Positions 24,050-33,341 of a DNA stretch of 53,529 bases are shown here, one piece after another (positions within the stretch are counted from its first letter, which is position 1; every line of letters starts with the position of its first letter). The stretch spans positions 1 through 53,529 of the forward strand of contig NZ_JAASAH010000025.1 of NCBI RefSeq assembly GCF_012726235.1, given 5' to 3'. Below the pieces are notes generated by a model. It was not told the DNA's origin and ran no database searches. It saw only the letters and a list, made by a program, of their open reading frames with translations. The stretch is from Streptomyces sp. HNM0574 (GTDB lineage: Bacteria > Actinomycetota > Actinomycetes > Streptomycetales > Streptomycetaceae). A program made the translations under genes and the position numbers.

Positions 24050-25177
24050 ATGCCCGCCGTCACGGCCCCGCCCCAGCCCCAGCCCCCGGCCGGCTCCGGA
24101 AGACCAGGCAGTTCCGGCAGCGCCGACGGTTCGGGGGCGCGGCGCGGGCCCACCCGGGGCGCGGCGGTGCGACGCACCGCGCTGCTGCTCGCCGCCGCCC
24201 TGCTGCTCGCGGTGTCCGTGCTGCTCAGCCTGGCGCTGGGCGCCCGCTCCATACCGCCGGCACAGGTGTGGGACGTGCTGGTGCAGGGGCTCGTGCACGG
24301 CGACGCCGGGGCCGCCGGGGACAAGGCGGCCGAGGTCATCTGGTCGCTGCGGCTGCCGCGCACCGTCGTCGGACTGCTGGTCGGCGCGGGGCTCGGGCTC
24401 GCGGGCACGGTCATGCAGGGCCTGACCCGCAACCCCATCGCCGAACCGGGCATCCTCGGCATCAGCCAGGGCGCCTCGGTCGGGGTCGTCCTGGCGATCG
24501 CCTTCGCGGGCGTGCACACCCTCGCCGGGTACGTGTGGTTCGCGTTCCTCGGCTCGGCCGTCGCCGGGGTCGCGGTGTACGCGATCGCCGTGCGCGGGCG
24601 GGGCGGCGCGACGCCGGTGAAGCTGGCGCTGGCCGGGGCCGCGGTGAACGCGCTGCTGGTCTCCGTCATCTCCGGCGTCCTCACCACCCGCGCCGCGACG
24701 CTGGACGAGTTCCGGTTCTGGCAGATCGGCTCGCTGGCCGGGCGCGGACTGGACGTGGCCGGGCAGATCTGGCCGTTCCTGCTGGCCGGGCTGGTGCTGG
24801 TGCTGTCCGTCGCGCGCGGGCTGGACGCGCTCGCGCTGGGCGAGGACGTGGCGAAGGGCCTCGGCCAGAACGTCGCCGCCGTCCGGATCACCGGCGGGCT
24901 CGGCGCGACGGTGCTGACCGGCGGCGCCGTCGCCGCCGCCGGGCCGATCGCCTTCGTCGGCCTCGCCGTCCCGCACCTCGCCCGCGCCCTCGTCGGCACC
25001 GGGCACCGCTGGCTGCTGCCGATGGCGGCGCTGCTCGGCCCCGTCATGCTGCTCGTCGCGGACGTGGTGGGGCGGCTGGTGCTGCCGCCGGGCGAGGTAC
25101 CGGCCGGGGTGATGACGGCCCTGATCGGCGTTCCGTTCCTGGTCACCCTCGTCCGCCGGAAGGCGGTGGCGGCATGA
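24050..25177 (+). CDS. Iron-siderophore ABC transporter permease (FecCD type), first
   Basis: 375 residues. A Pro/Ser-rich head of about 40 is followed by roughly ten membrane helices. FecCD markers are S-L-R-L-P-R-T-V-V-G-L-L-V-G-A-G-L-G-L-A-G-T (split here for length), then M-Q-G-L-T-R-N-P-I-A-E-P-G-I-L-G and G-P-I-A-F-V-G-L-A-V-P-H-L-A-R, the ATPase-contact loop. It forms half of the membrane channel that carries ferric siderophore into the cytoplasm. GAGGACGCC precedes the ATG. Its stop overlaps the next start (ATGA), so the four genes are translationally coupled. Confidence 0.92.
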   Translation: MPAVTAPPQPQPPAGSGRPGSSGSADGSGARRGPTRGAAVRRTALLLAAALLLAVSVLLSLALGARSIPPAQVWDVLVQGLVHGDAGAAGDKAAEVIWSLRLPRTVVGLLVGAGLGLAGTVMQGLTRNPIAEPGILGISQGASVGVVLAIAFAGVHTLAGYVWFAFLGSAVAGVAVYAIAVRGRGGATPVKLALAGAAVNALLVSVISGVLTTRAATLDEFRFWQIGSLAGRGLDVAGQIWPFLLAGLVLVLSVARGLDALALGEDVAKGLGQNVAAVRITGGLGATVLTGGAVAAAGPIAFVGLAVPHLARALVGTGHRWLLPMAALLGPVMLLVADVVGRLVLPPGEVPAGVMTALIGVPFLVTLVRRKAVAA

Positions 25178-26295
25178 CGCTCCGCGCTCCCTCCCCCGCT
25201 CCCGCCGCTTCCGGTCCGCGGTCCGGCACGGCTTCCGGTTCCGGGCGGTCCGCGGTGCCCGCCGGGTACCTGGCCGTGCGGGCCCGGGACGCCTCGTTCC
25301 TGGTGCACCGGCGGTCGGCCGCCGTCGTGGGCGGGCTCCTCGCCCTGCTGCTCGCCGCCGTCGTCGCGAACCTGACGCTGGGCGAGTTCACCGTCTCCCC
25401 GGCCGAGGTCGTGAAGGTGCTGCTCGGGCTGCCCTCCCCGGACCAGCTCGTGGTCGGGACGCTGCGGCTGCCCCGGCTGGTGGTCGGGCTGATGGTCGGC
25501 GCCGCACTCGGCGTCGCGGGCGCGCTGATCCAGACCGTCGCGCGGAACCCGCTCGCCAGCCCCGAGATCATCGGCGTGACGCACGGCGCCTCGGCGGTGA
25601 CCGTCGCCGGGATGACGTTCGGGATCACCTCGTACGCGGTGCTGCCGTACCTCTCCGTCGCGGGCGGGGTGCTGGCGGCCGCGCTCGTCTATGTCTTCGC
25701 GTGGCGCGGGAACCTGCACGCCACCCGCTTCGTGCTGATCGGCATCGGCTTCGCCGTGGCGCTGCGCTCCGTCACCCAGCTGTTCCTGACCAAGGGCGAC
25801 CATCTCGTCGCGCAGCAGGCCAAGGTGTGGATGACGGGCTCGCTCAACGGGCGCGGCTGGGAGCAGGCCGGGCCGCTCGGCGTCGCGCTGCTGCTGTGCC
25901 TCCCGCTGGTGCTGTGGGCGGCCCGCGCCCAGCGCAACGTCACCCTCGACGACGGCACCGCCACCGCGCTGGGCGTGCGGCTGGGCCGGACGCGGCTGGG
26001 GCTGGTGGTGACCGGCGTCGTCCTCGCCTCGGTCGCCACCGGCGCCGCCGGTCCGGTCGACTTCGTCGCCCTGCTGGCGCCGCAGATCGCCCGGCGCCTC
26101 ACCCGCACCGCGCAGATCCCGCTGCTGTCCTCGGCGCTGCTCGGCGCGTTCATCGTGACGCTGGGTGACCTGCTGGCGCGGCAGCTGTTCTCGCCGACCG
26201 AACTTCCCGTGGGTGTGCTGACGGCAGCGGTCGGCGCCCCGTACCTGATCTGGCTGATCGTCACCAGCAGCAGTCGTCCCGGAGCGCAGGCATGA
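25174..26295 (+). CDS. Iron-siderophore ABC transporter permease (FecCD type), second
   Basis: 373 residues, paralogue of the preceding permease, with L-R-L-P-R-L-V-V-G-L-M-V-G-A-A-L-G, Q-T-V-A-R-N-P-L-A-S-P-E-I-I-G and G-P-V-D-F-V-A-L-L-A-P-Q-I-A-R as the coupling loop. With its partner it makes the heterodimeric channel, as in FepD/FepG or FecC/FecD. It starts in an ATGA overlap with the first permease and ends overlapping the ATPase gene by four bases. Confidence 0.92.
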   Translation: MTLRAPSPAPAASGPRSGTASGSGRSAVPAGYLAVRARDASFLVHRRSAAVVGGLLALLLAAVVANLTLGEFTVSPAEVVKVLLGLPSPDQLVVGTLRLPRLVVGLMVGAALGVAGALIQTVARNPLASPEIIGVTHGASAVTVAGMTFGITSYAVLPYLSVAGGVLAAALVYVFAWRGNLHATRFVLIGIGFAVALRSVTQLFLTKGDHLVAQQAKVWMTGSLNGRGWEQAGPLGVALLLCLPLVLWAARAQRNVTLDDGTATALGVRLGRTRLGLVVTGVVLASVATGAAGPVDFVALLAPQIARRLTRTAQIPLLSSALLGAFIVTLGDLLARQLFSPTELPVGVLTAAVGAPYLIWLIVTSSSRPGAQA

Positions 26296-27248
26296 CAGAC
26301 ACCACCCCGCCCACCCTCAGCACGCCGAGCGCGGACGCGCCGTCCGCGCAGGCTCCGGCGACGCGGCTCGCGGCGCGCGGGCTCACGCTCGCCTACGGCG
26401 ACCGCCCCGTCGTGGACGGCCTCGACCTGGACGTGCCGGACGGCGCCGTCACCGTCGTCGTCGGGCCGAACGCCTGCGGGAAGTCGACCACGCTGCGTGC
26501 CCTCGGGCGGCTGCTCGCGCCCCGCTCCGGGTCCGTCCTGCTCGACGGCGAGGAGCTCTCCCGCGTCCCGACCCGGCGGATCGCGCAGTCCGTCGGGCTG
26601 CTGCCGCAGGCGCCCGTCGCGCCCGAGGCGATCACCGTCGCCGACCTCGTCTCGCGCGGACGGCAGCCGCACCAGCGGTGGTGGCGGCAGTGGTCGGAGG
26701 CGGACGAGCGGGCCGTGGCGGACGCGATGGAGCGCACCGACGTCGCCGCGCTCGCCGACCGCCCCGTCGACGAGCTGTCCGGCGGGCAGCGGCAGCGCGT
26801 CTGGATCGCCATGGCGCTCGCGCAGGAGACGGAACTGCTGCTGCTCGACGAGCCGACCACCTACCTCGACATCGCGCACCAGGTCGAAGTCCTCGACCTC
26901 GTCCGGCAGTTGAACCACGAACGCGGCCGCACGGTGGTGATGGTGCTGCACGACCTGAACCAGGCCGCGCGGTACGCCGACCACCTCGTCGCCATGCGGG
27001 ACGGCCGGATCGCGGCCCAGGGCCCGCCCGCCGAGGTCGTCACCGCCGGGCTGATGCGCGAGGTCTTCGGGCTCGACTCGGTGGTCGTGCCCGACCCGGT
27101 CACGGGGTCGCCGCTGGTCGTTCCGGGGACCCCGTGGTCGGCGAACGGTTCCGGTTCCGGGCCGGCCGAAGGTTCCGGTTCCGCCCCGTCCCCCGCTATG
27201 TCACCCCCCACGCCGTCCGACACCCGCTCCGGAAAGGCCCGCCCATGA
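26292..27248 (+). CDS. Iron-siderophore ABC transporter ATP-binding protein
   Basis: 318 residues with a full ABC ATPase: Walker A G-P-N-A-C-G-K-S-T near 58-66, Q-loop L-L-P-Q-A-P, signature L-S-G-G-Q-R-Q-R near 161, Walker B L-L-L-L-D-E-P-T near 183-190, and H-switch V-L-H-D-L-N. The layout is that of FepC/FecE importers. The C-terminus beyond about 280 is a low-complexity Gly/Ser/Pro tail not needed for catalysis. It overlaps genes on both sides by four bases. Confidence 0.93.
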   Translation: MTDTTPPTLSTPSADAPSAQAPATRLAARGLTLAYGDRPVVDGLDLDVPDGAVTVVVGPNACGKSTTLRALGRLLAPRSGSVLLDGEELSRVPTRRIAQSVGLLPQAPVAPEAITVADLVSRGRQPHQRWWRQWSEADERAVADAMERTDVAALADRPVDELSGGQRQRVWIAMALAQETELLLLDEPTTYLDIAHQVEVLDLVRQLNHERGRTVVMVLHDLNQAARYADHLVAMRDGRIAAQGPPAEVVTAGLMREVFGLDSVVVPDPVTGSPLVVPGTPWSANGSGSGPAEGSGSAPSPAMSPPTPSDTRSGKARP

Positions 27249-28264
27249 GTCCGCTGACGCCCCCCGAGTCCGCCCACCCGTCCCGTTCCTCCGCTTCCCG
27301 CCGCCGCCTGTTCGTGGCGGGCGCGGTGGCGCTGTCCGGTTCGCTGCTGCTGTCCGCCTGCGGTGCGGGCGGTGACGGCGGCGCGGGCGCGGAGAAGAGC
27401 GCGGGCGGGACGCACCCCGTGAAGACCGTCAAGGGCTTCGTATCGGTGCCGAACCACCCGAAGAAGGTCGTCGTCCTCGACACCGCCGAGCTGGACTCGG
27501 CGATCACGCTCGGCGTGAAGCCGGTCGGGGCGACGCGTGCCGACGTCGGCACGTCCTTCCTCAGCTACCTGTCGAAGGACCAGGTCAAGGGCATCGAGAA
27601 CGTCGGCACCATCGGCGACCCGAACCTGGAGAAGATCGCCGCGCTCCAGCCCGACCTGATTCTCACCAACGCCGAACGCGACGCGAAGAACTACGACAAG
27701 CTCAAGGAAATCGCGCCGACGGTCATGACGAAGACGACCGGCTACCCGTGGAAGGACAACTTCCAGGTGCACGCCGACGCGCTCGGCAAGAAGAAGGAGG
27801 CCGAGAAGACCGTCGCCGACTACGAGAAGCGCGCGAAGGACGTGCGCGCGGCGCTCGGCGGCGAGAAGGAGACGAAGAAGCTGGAGACGAACGTCGTCCG
27901 CTTCGTCGAGGGCGCGGACACCCGCGTCTACGGTCAGAAGAGCTACATCGCGACGGTGCTCGGCGACGTGGGCCTGGGCCGCCCGCAGTTCGCGCGGGAC
28001 GCCAAGGGCTTCGGCGGCCTCGGCACGGACATCAGCCCCGAGAACATCGACAAGGCCGAGGCCGACGTCGTCTTCTACACCTCCTACGGCGACGCCGCGA
28101 AGTCCGGCGAGACGAAGACCGTCAAGGGCCCGCTGTGGAAGGGCATCACGGCCGTCGAGGAGGACCGGGCCTTCCACGTCGACGACGAACTGTGGATCCA
28201 GGGCATCGGCTACACCGCGGCAGGCAAGATCCTCGGCGAGATCGAGGAGGACCTGGGGGGCTGA
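27245..28264 (+). CDS. Iron-siderophore substrate-binding lipoprotein
   Basis: 339 residues. The signal has R-R-R then a hydrophobic core ending in lipobox L-S-A-C39, so the protein is lipid-anchored outside the membrane. Mature sequence shows the class III binding-protein pattern: K-V-V-V-L-D-T-A-E-L-D-S-A, G-V-K-P-V-G-A, L-E-K-I-A-A-L-Q-P-D-L-I-L, and Y-G-Q-K-S-Y. It delivers ferric siderophore to the two permeases. The chelate cannot be told from sequence; no biosynthesis genes are in the window, so it may be taken up from other organisms or made elsewhere. Confidence 0.92.
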   Translation: MSPLTPPESAHPSRSSASRRRLFVAGAVALSGSLLLSACGAGGDGGAGAEKSAGGTHPVKTVKGFVSVPNHPKKVVVLDTAELDSAITLGVKPVGATRADVGTSFLSYLSKDQVKGIENVGTIGDPNLEKIAALQPDLILTNAERDAKNYDKLKEIAPTVMTKTTGYPWKDNFQVHADALGKKKEAEKTVADYEKRAKDVRAALGGEKETKKLETNVVRFVEGADTRVYGQKSYIATVLGDVGLGRPQFARDAKGFGGLGTDISPENIDKAEADVVFYTSYGDAAKSGETKTVKGPLWKGITAVEEDRAFHVDDELWIQGIGYTAAGKILGEIEEDLGG

Positions 28265-28310
28265 GGGGCGCTTGCGGCCCGGGCCCGAGTCTCCTGTCCG
28301 ACGATCCGGC

Positions 28311-28745
28311 TCAGAGGTCGTCGGGCAGGAGGCGGAAGGCGTGGTCGCCCGTCAGGGGCGTGATCGCGCGGAAGTCCCGGCGGTCGAGCGTCAGCACGGC
28401 CTCGGTTTCGTACGCCTCCGCCAGGACGACGTTCACCGCGTCGGTCAGGTCCAGCCGCAGCGCGGCGTAGCGCCCCTGTACAGCCCGGGCCCCGCGCATG
28501 CGCGCGGCGGACAGCGGAGGGACGGCCACTCGTCCGCTCCGTTCCTGCGCCAGCAACCAGTCGTTCACCGCATGCGCGGAACGACGGTCCACGTTCCGCG
28601 TGGTGATGTGCTCGATCTCCAGCAGCACCAGGGGCGAGACGACGAGCAAGGCCGCGGCACGCATCGCGGCGCGGGCCGCGGCGTGTTCGTGATCCGCGGA
28701 GTTCAGGGCGGCGACGAGGCCCGACGTGTCGCCGATGACGATCAC
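28311..28745 (-). CDS. PIN domain ribonuclease, VapC-like toxin
   Basis: 144 residues of the PIN fold. Acidic catalytic residues are visible: D6 in V-I-G-D-T-S-G-L, E43 or E45 in L-L-E-I-E-H, D99 and D102 in L-R-L-D-L-T-D-A, and D121/D124 in L-T-L-D-R-R-D-F. VapC toxins are Mg-dependent RNases that often cut tRNA or rRNA; the target here is unknown. The gene overlaps the upstream antitoxin gene by four bases (28742-28745), the standard vapBC arrangement, with antitoxin first. Confidence 0.88.
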   Translation of the reverse strand: MIVIGDTSGLVAALNSADHEHAAARAAMRAAALLVVSPLVLLEIEHITTRNVDRRSAHAVNDWLLAQERSGRVAVPPLSAARMRGARAVQGRYAALRLDLTDAVNVVLAEAYETEAVLTLDRRDFRAITPLTGDHAFRLLPDDL

Positions 28746-29011
28746 TCGGTGTCCGCCCGGGTGTCTGCGTCCCCGTCGGTGCCCGTCACAGCGTCCGACA
28801 CCGCCCGGTCGATCTCGTCAGCCGTCACCGGGTGTCCGAAGTCGAGGGCGGGGATGTCCCACTCCTCGTCCCATCGCTGCGAGCGGAGCGCCACCAGGTG
28901 GAACGCCTCCCGGAAGTACTCCGACTCCGAGCGTCCCTCCCGCGCCGCGGCCTCCTTGACCTTGGCCAGGTCCTCCTCGTCGACCATGACGGTCGTCCTC
29001 TTCAGAGCCAT
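28742..29011 (-). CDS. Ribbon-helix-helix antitoxin, VapB-like
   Basis: 89 residues. M-A-L-K-R-T-T-V-M-V-D-E-E-D-L-A-K-V-K-E-A-A-A-R-E-G-R-S-E-S-E-Y is a ribbon-helix-helix domain (strand, helix, turn, helix) that binds DNA as a dimer. The acidic C-terminal half (R-W-D-E-E-W-D-I-P-A-L-D-F-G) is where antitoxins wrap the toxin. It is cotranscribed with and overlaps the PIN toxin gene. An 11-base inverted repeat lies immediately upstream and abuts its start codon, so autorepression is likely. Confidence 0.88.
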   Translation of the reverse strand: MALKRTTVMVDEEDLAKVKEAAAREGRSESEYFREAFHLVALRSQRWDEEWDIPALDFGHPVTADEIDRAVSDAVTGTDGDADTRADTE

Positions 29012-29039
29012 GAGGTTATGGTACCGGCACCATAACCTC
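29012..29039. promoter_or_regulatory. Toxin-antitoxin operator: 11-base inverted repeat at the antitoxin start
   Basis: GAGGTTATGGT (29012-29022) and ACCATAACCTC (29029-29039) are exact reverse complements with a six-base spacer. The first arm begins the base after the antitoxin start codon (ATG ends at 29011 on the minus strand). AT-rich content and position fit a promoter/operator for a ribbon-helix-helix autorepressor. Confidence 0.7.
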
Positions 29040-29055
29040 CTGTGCCGGGTGGCTG

Positions 29056-30345
29056 TCAGGCCCCCGGGGACGGGCGGCGGGCGCGCCAGAGGAGGTAGAG
29101 GGCGCTGGCGACGGCGGCCACGCGGAGGAGGGTCGGGAGGGCGTCCGTCAGGGCCTGGAACAGGGCCTCGCCGCCGCCCTTCGCGCGCTCGCCCCCCTGG
29201 CTGTCGAGCTGTCCCCACAGCCACACCGCCGTGGCGGCCGCGACGAGGCCCGGCATGCCCGCCGCCGCCCACTTCGCCTCCGTGCGGCTGAGCTTCGGCG
29301 ACCACCAGGCCGCGAGCCAGCCCAGGCCGAGCGGCAGCAGGGAGCCCATGACGGCGCCCGCCAACAGCAGTGCTGCGGCGGCGAGTTCGACGAAGCCGCC
29401 CGCGCGGGGGCCGGCCGCCGCTCCGGCGGGGCGGAGCCCGGCCGTGAGCCTGGCCAGCGGCGAGCGCGGGGCTTCCGGTTCCGCTGCGGGCTCGTCCTCC
29501 GCCTCGGCGTCCCCGGCGTCCTCTTCGTCCCGCTTCGGGGGCTTGAGGACCTCGGGGATCTCGATGCCGCCGGTGAAGCCGGGCACGGCCTCGCCCAGGC
29601 CGCCGTTGCCGCCGCCCTCGGCGTACGGGGACGGGTCGAGCCGCCACCAGTCGGGGTTCGACTCCTCGGGGCCGAGCTCGTCGATGCCCGCGAGGTGCGG
29701 CGGGTTGGCGCCGCCGGGGCCGCTGTTGAAGCCCCCGCCGTGCGGCGTGGGGCCGGCCGGGGCCTCCGGTTCCGGCTCGGTCCGCGGGCGCGGTTTGCGG
29801 AGGCTGGGGCGCACCCGCTTGCGCAGGCTCGGGCCCTCCCCGTCCCTGGGTGCGGGGACCTCCGGGCCGGAGTCCGCGCTCCCCTCCCGCTGGCCGGGGA
29901 CCTGCGGCGGGGCCGCCTCGTACCCCGGCACGGACTCGGGCCCCGGCACGGACTCCGGGCCCGGGACCGACTCGGGGCCCGGCACGGACTCGGGCCCGGG
30001 CACCGCGGCCTCCGGCCCGTCGCCCTCGCCCGGGGCGGGGACGGGGTCGGGGTCGGGGGTGCGTACGGGCGCGGGGGCGCGGGCCGGGCCGTGGGCCGCG
30101 ACGAGTTCCTCGGGGGTGCCGAGCCGCTTGAGGATCTTCCGGACGGCCGGTTTGCTCCGGGCGCCGCCCTCCTCGGCACGCATCCGGTCGATGCGGCCGC
30201 GCAGCTCGCCCACCAGCCGGGCACGCTCGCTCGCCGTCATCGCCGTGCCGTGCGCCAGGTCCCCGACCCGGCTCAGATAGTCGAATACGAGCTGATCGCT
30301 CTCGATCCCCACCAAGTCCCCAACGGCTGCTCGCTGTTGCACCAC
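29056..30345 (-). CDS. Membrane protein with PGPESV repeats
   Basis: 429 residues. The N-terminus (S-D-Q-L-V-F-D-Y-L-S-R-V-G-D-L-A, then L-V-G-E-L-R-G-R-I-D and L-K-R-L-G-T-P-E-E-L-V-A) resembles the short HAAS/DUF1700-type helical domain that precedes membrane proteins. Residues around 115-145 hold four tandem copies of P-G-P-E-S-V, followed by a long Pro/Glu/Arg linker and, at the C-terminus, about four membrane helices (for example V-E-L-A-A-A-A-L-L-L-A-G-A-V-M-G). It is likely a membrane protein with a flexible cytoplasmic arm. I do not recognise a specific function. The start is GTG (V-V-Q-Q-R). Confidence 0.7.
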   Translation of the reverse strand: MVQQRAAVGDLVGIESDQLVFDYLSRVGDLAHGTAMTASERARLVGELRGRIDRMRAEEGGARSKPAVRKILKRLGTPEELVAAHGPARAPAPVRTPDPDPVPAPGEGDGPEAAVPGPESVPGPESVPGPESVPGPESVPGYEAAPPQVPGQREGSADSGPEVPAPRDGEGPSLRKRVRPSLRKPRPRTEPEPEAPAGPTPHGGGFNSGPGGANPPHLAGIDELGPEESNPDWWRLDPSPYAEGGGNGGLGEAVPGFTGGIEIPEVLKPPKRDEEDAGDAEAEDEPAAEPEAPRSPLARLTAGLRPAGAAAGPRAGGFVELAAAALLLAGAVMGSLLPLGLGWLAAWWSPKLSRTEAKWAAAGMPGLVAAATAVWLWGQLDSQGGERAKGGGEALFQALTDALPTLLRVAAVASALYLLWRARRPSPGA

Positions 30346-30500
30346 CGCACCGCCCCGGCCTCATCCCCGCGGCTGCGCCACCGCACGACCGTACCGGCCC
30401 GTGGTCGCCCGTGGACACCCGCTGCCGGACGGCGAGCCCGTACCCCCCGCGCCCGCCCGCAGGGGGTCACACCCGCCGTGGCCCGGCTACCGTGTGACGG

Positions 30501-33116
30501 ATGAGCACCGAGCACAGCGACGGCCCCCCGCGTTCCGCACCGCGCACGCTCGCCGACGACCTCCGCGCCCGCGACGACGCGGCACTCGCCGAGCTGCTGC
30601 GCACCCGGCCCGACCTGCTCTCGCCGGTGCCGGGCGACCTGACGCAGCTCGCCACCCGCGCCGGTACCCGGGCCTCCGTCGTCCGGGCCGTCGAACGGCT
30701 GGACCGGTTCGCGCTCCAGACCGCCGAGGCGCTGGCCGTCGCCCCCGACCCCAGCCCGTACGCCACCCTCGCCTCCCTCCTCACCGGGGACGACGGGGAC
30801 GGCGGGGAGGACGCCGAGACGCGAGCCGCCGTCGCCGAGCGGCTGCCGGACGCGCTCGCCGCGCTGCGCGCGCAGGCCCTGCTGTGGGGCGGCGGCGACC
30901 GGCTCCGGCTCGTCCGCACCGCCCGCGAACTCCTCGCCCCGGGCCCGTCCGCGCCCTCCCCCACCGGGCTCGGGCCGACGCTGGCCGAGGCGACCTCCGG
31001 CATGTCACCGGGGCGGCTCCAGGAGGTGCTGGCGGCCGTCGGCCTGCCGGGCACGCACGACCCCGTGAGCGCCCTCACCGCCCTCACCGGACTCTTCGCC
31101 GACCGCGCCCGGCTGACCGCGCTGCTCGCCCAATCCCCGCCCGGGGCACGGGAGATGCTGGAGCGGCTGCTCTGGGGCCCGCCGTACGGAACGATCGGCT
31201 CCGCCGAGCCTTCGCCGCCCGTCGCGTGGCTGCTGGAGCGGTGCCTGCTGGTCCGCTCCGGCCCCGGCACGGTCGTGCTGCCCCGCGAGACGGCGCTCAG
31301 CCTGCGGTCCGGGCGCGCGCACCGGCACCTGGAGCCGGTGCCGCCCGCGCTGGAGGTGCGCCGCGCCCACCCGGTGGCGACGGCGGACGCGACGGCGTCC
31401 GGACAGGCGTTCACCGCGCTGACCACCGTCGAGGAGCTGCTCGCGCGGTGGGAGGAGGAGCCGCCGCCGGTGCTGCGCGCCGGCGGCCTCGGCGTACGCG
31501 AGCTCAAGCGCACCGCCACCGCCCTCGACCTGCCCGAGCCGACCGCCGCCTTCTGGATCGAACTCGCCTACGCGGCGGGCCTGTTGGCCTCCGACGGCGC
31601 GGCGGACGAGGCGTACGCGCCGACCCCCGCCGCCGACGAGTGGCTGCGGCTCACCCCCGAACAGCGCTGGACGCGGCTGGCCACGGCCTGGCTCGCCGGC
31701 ACCCGCGTCGCGGGCCTCGCGGGCGGCCGGGACGCGAAGGGCCGCAGCCTGTCCACCCTGGGCCCGGGGCTGGACCGCGGCCTCGCCCCCGACGTCCGGC
31801 TCCGCACGCTGCGGCTGCTCGCCGGGCACGTCGAGGCCGGCACGGCGCCGACCCGCGAATCCGTCCTCGCCCGGCTGGGCTGGGAGGCCCCGCTCCGCGG
31901 CGGCGCCCCGCGCACCGACCGCGAGGAGGGCGACGGCGAACCCGCCCTGCGCGACCGGATCGCGAGCTGGTCACTGGACGAGGCGGAACTGCTCGGCCTC
32001 ACCGGCCGCGGCGCCCTCGCCTCCTACGCCCGCCCGCTGCTCCCGGAACCGGACGACGCCGCCCAACGGGCCGCCGCCGCAGGCGAGTCGGCGTCCCGCA
32101 CCGGAAAGCGGAAGCCCGGCGCGCAGAGCCGCGCCGCGGCCCCCGCCCCCGCCGGCGACCCGGACGAGGCCGCCGCACGGCTCGCCCCGCTGCTGCCCGA
32201 ACCCCTCGACCACGTCCTCCTCCAGGCCGACCTGACCGCCGTCGCCCCCGGCCCGCTGAAGCGGCCCCTCGCGGACGTGCTCGGCACCCTCGCCGACGTC
32301 GAGTCCAAGGGCGGCGCCACCGTCTACCGCTTCACCCCCGACTCCGTCCGCCGCGCCCTCGACGCGGGCCGCAGCGCCGCCGACGTGCACGCCTTCCTGG
32401 CCGCGCACTCCACCACCCCCGTGCCGCAGCCGCTCAGCTACCTCGTCGACGACGTCGCCAGGCGGCACGGCCGCGTCCGCGTCGGCGCCGCCTCCTCCTA
32501 CGTGCGCTGCGACGACGACCAGGTGCTCGCCGAGATCCTCGCCGACCGCCGCGCCGCCGAACTCCGCCCCCGGCTCCTCGCCCCGACGGTGCTCGCCTCC
32601 CCGCTCCCCCCGGACCGGCTGCTGACCCGCCTCCGCGAGATGGGCTACGCGCCCGCCGCCGAGACCGAGGAGGGCGACGTGCTGATCGCCCGCGCCGAGG
32701 CCCACCGCACCCCGCCCCGCGCGGCCCCCGACCCCGTCCCCGACGGCCCGCCCGTCCCCGACCCGGCACTCCTCGCCGGCGCCGTACGCGCCATCCGCGC
32801 CGGCGACCACGCCGCGGCCGCCGCCCCGCCCGACGCCGCCCGCAAGGCCAAGGCCACCCGGAACGCCGCACCCCCCGGCGGCGGCCTCCCCCGCACCACC
32901 TCGGCCGACACCCTCGCCACCATGCAGACCGCCGCCCTCACCGGCACCGCCGTCTGGTTCGGCTACGTCAACGCCGACGGCGCCGCCTCCCAACGCGTCA
33001 TCGCCCCCGTCCGCGTCGAAGGCGGCTTCGTCACCGGCTACGACCACACCGCCGACGAAATCCGCACCTACCCCCTGCACCGGATCACGGGGGCGGCGGA
33101 GGTGGAGGAGGGGTGA
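30501..33116 (+). CDS. Helicase-associated protein with Helicase_C_3 and WYL-like domains
   Basis: 871 residues. The N-terminal two-thirds are Leu/Ala-rich helical repeats (L-A-D-D-L-R-A-R-D-D-A-A-L opening) with no Walker motifs. Residues about 565-715 (P-L-D-H-V-L-L-Q-A-D-L-T-A-V-A-P-G) match the Helicase_C_3 region, and the last 60 (V-W-F-G-Y-V-N-A-D-G, then V-I-A-P-V-R-V-E-G-G-F) look like a WYL-type ligand-binding C-terminus. It lacks its own ATPase. The XPB helicase gene is the next on this strand, 225 bases away, a conserved pairing in actinobacteria. A role as partner or regulator of XPB is inferred. Confidence 0.8.
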   Translation: MSTEHSDGPPRSAPRTLADDLRARDDAALAELLRTRPDLLSPVPGDLTQLATRAGTRASVVRAVERLDRFALQTAEALAVAPDPSPYATLASLLTGDDGDGGEDAETRAAVAERLPDALAALRAQALLWGGGDRLRLVRTARELLAPGPSAPSPTGLGPTLAEATSGMSPGRLQEVLAAVGLPGTHDPVSALTALTGLFADRARLTALLAQSPPGAREMLERLLWGPPYGTIGSAEPSPPVAWLLERCLLVRSGPGTVVLPRETALSLRSGRAHRHLEPVPPALEVRRAHPVATADATASGQAFTALTTVEELLARWEEEPPPVLRAGGLGVRELKRTATALDLPEPTAAFWIELAYAAGLLASDGAADEAYAPTPAADEWLRLTPEQRWTRLATAWLAGTRVAGLAGGRDAKGRSLSTLGPGLDRGLAPDVRLRTLRLLAGHVEAGTAPTRESVLARLGWEAPLRGGAPRTDREEGDGEPALRDRIASWSLDEAELLGLTGRGALASYARPLLPEPDDAAQRAAAAGESASRTGKRKPGAQSRAAAPAPAGDPDEAAARLAPLLPEPLDHVLLQADLTAVAPGPLKRPLADVLGTLADVESKGGATVYRFTPDSVRRALDAGRSAADVHAFLAAHSTTPVPQPLSYLVDDVARRHGRVRVGAASSYVRCDDDQVLAEILADRRAAELRPRLLAPTVLASPLPPDRLLTRLREMGYAPAAETEEGDVLIARAEAHRTPPRAAPDPVPDGPPVPDPALLAGAVRAIRAGDHAAAAAPPDAARKAKATRNAAPPGGGLPRTTSADTLATMQTAALTGTAVWFGYVNADGAASQRVIAPVRVEGGFVTGYDHTADEIRTYPLHRITGAAEVEEG

Positions 33117-33341
33117 GGGGGGACGTTCCGAGGAGTTCGGTGCTCCGCTGACGGCCCGGCCCCAGATCCCCGGCGATCCGAGCGGACTCCCCGGCGCGGG
33201 CACCGTCCGTCACCGGCTCCCGCCGTTCCGTCGACCGAGGCCGCCCCCGCCCACCCATCCTGCACACTGGACATTTGGCCGTTCCCGCCCCCGTTCGGTC
33301 GGGGCCGGTGGGGAGGGGCCGTGAGATGGAGGGAGAGGCGC

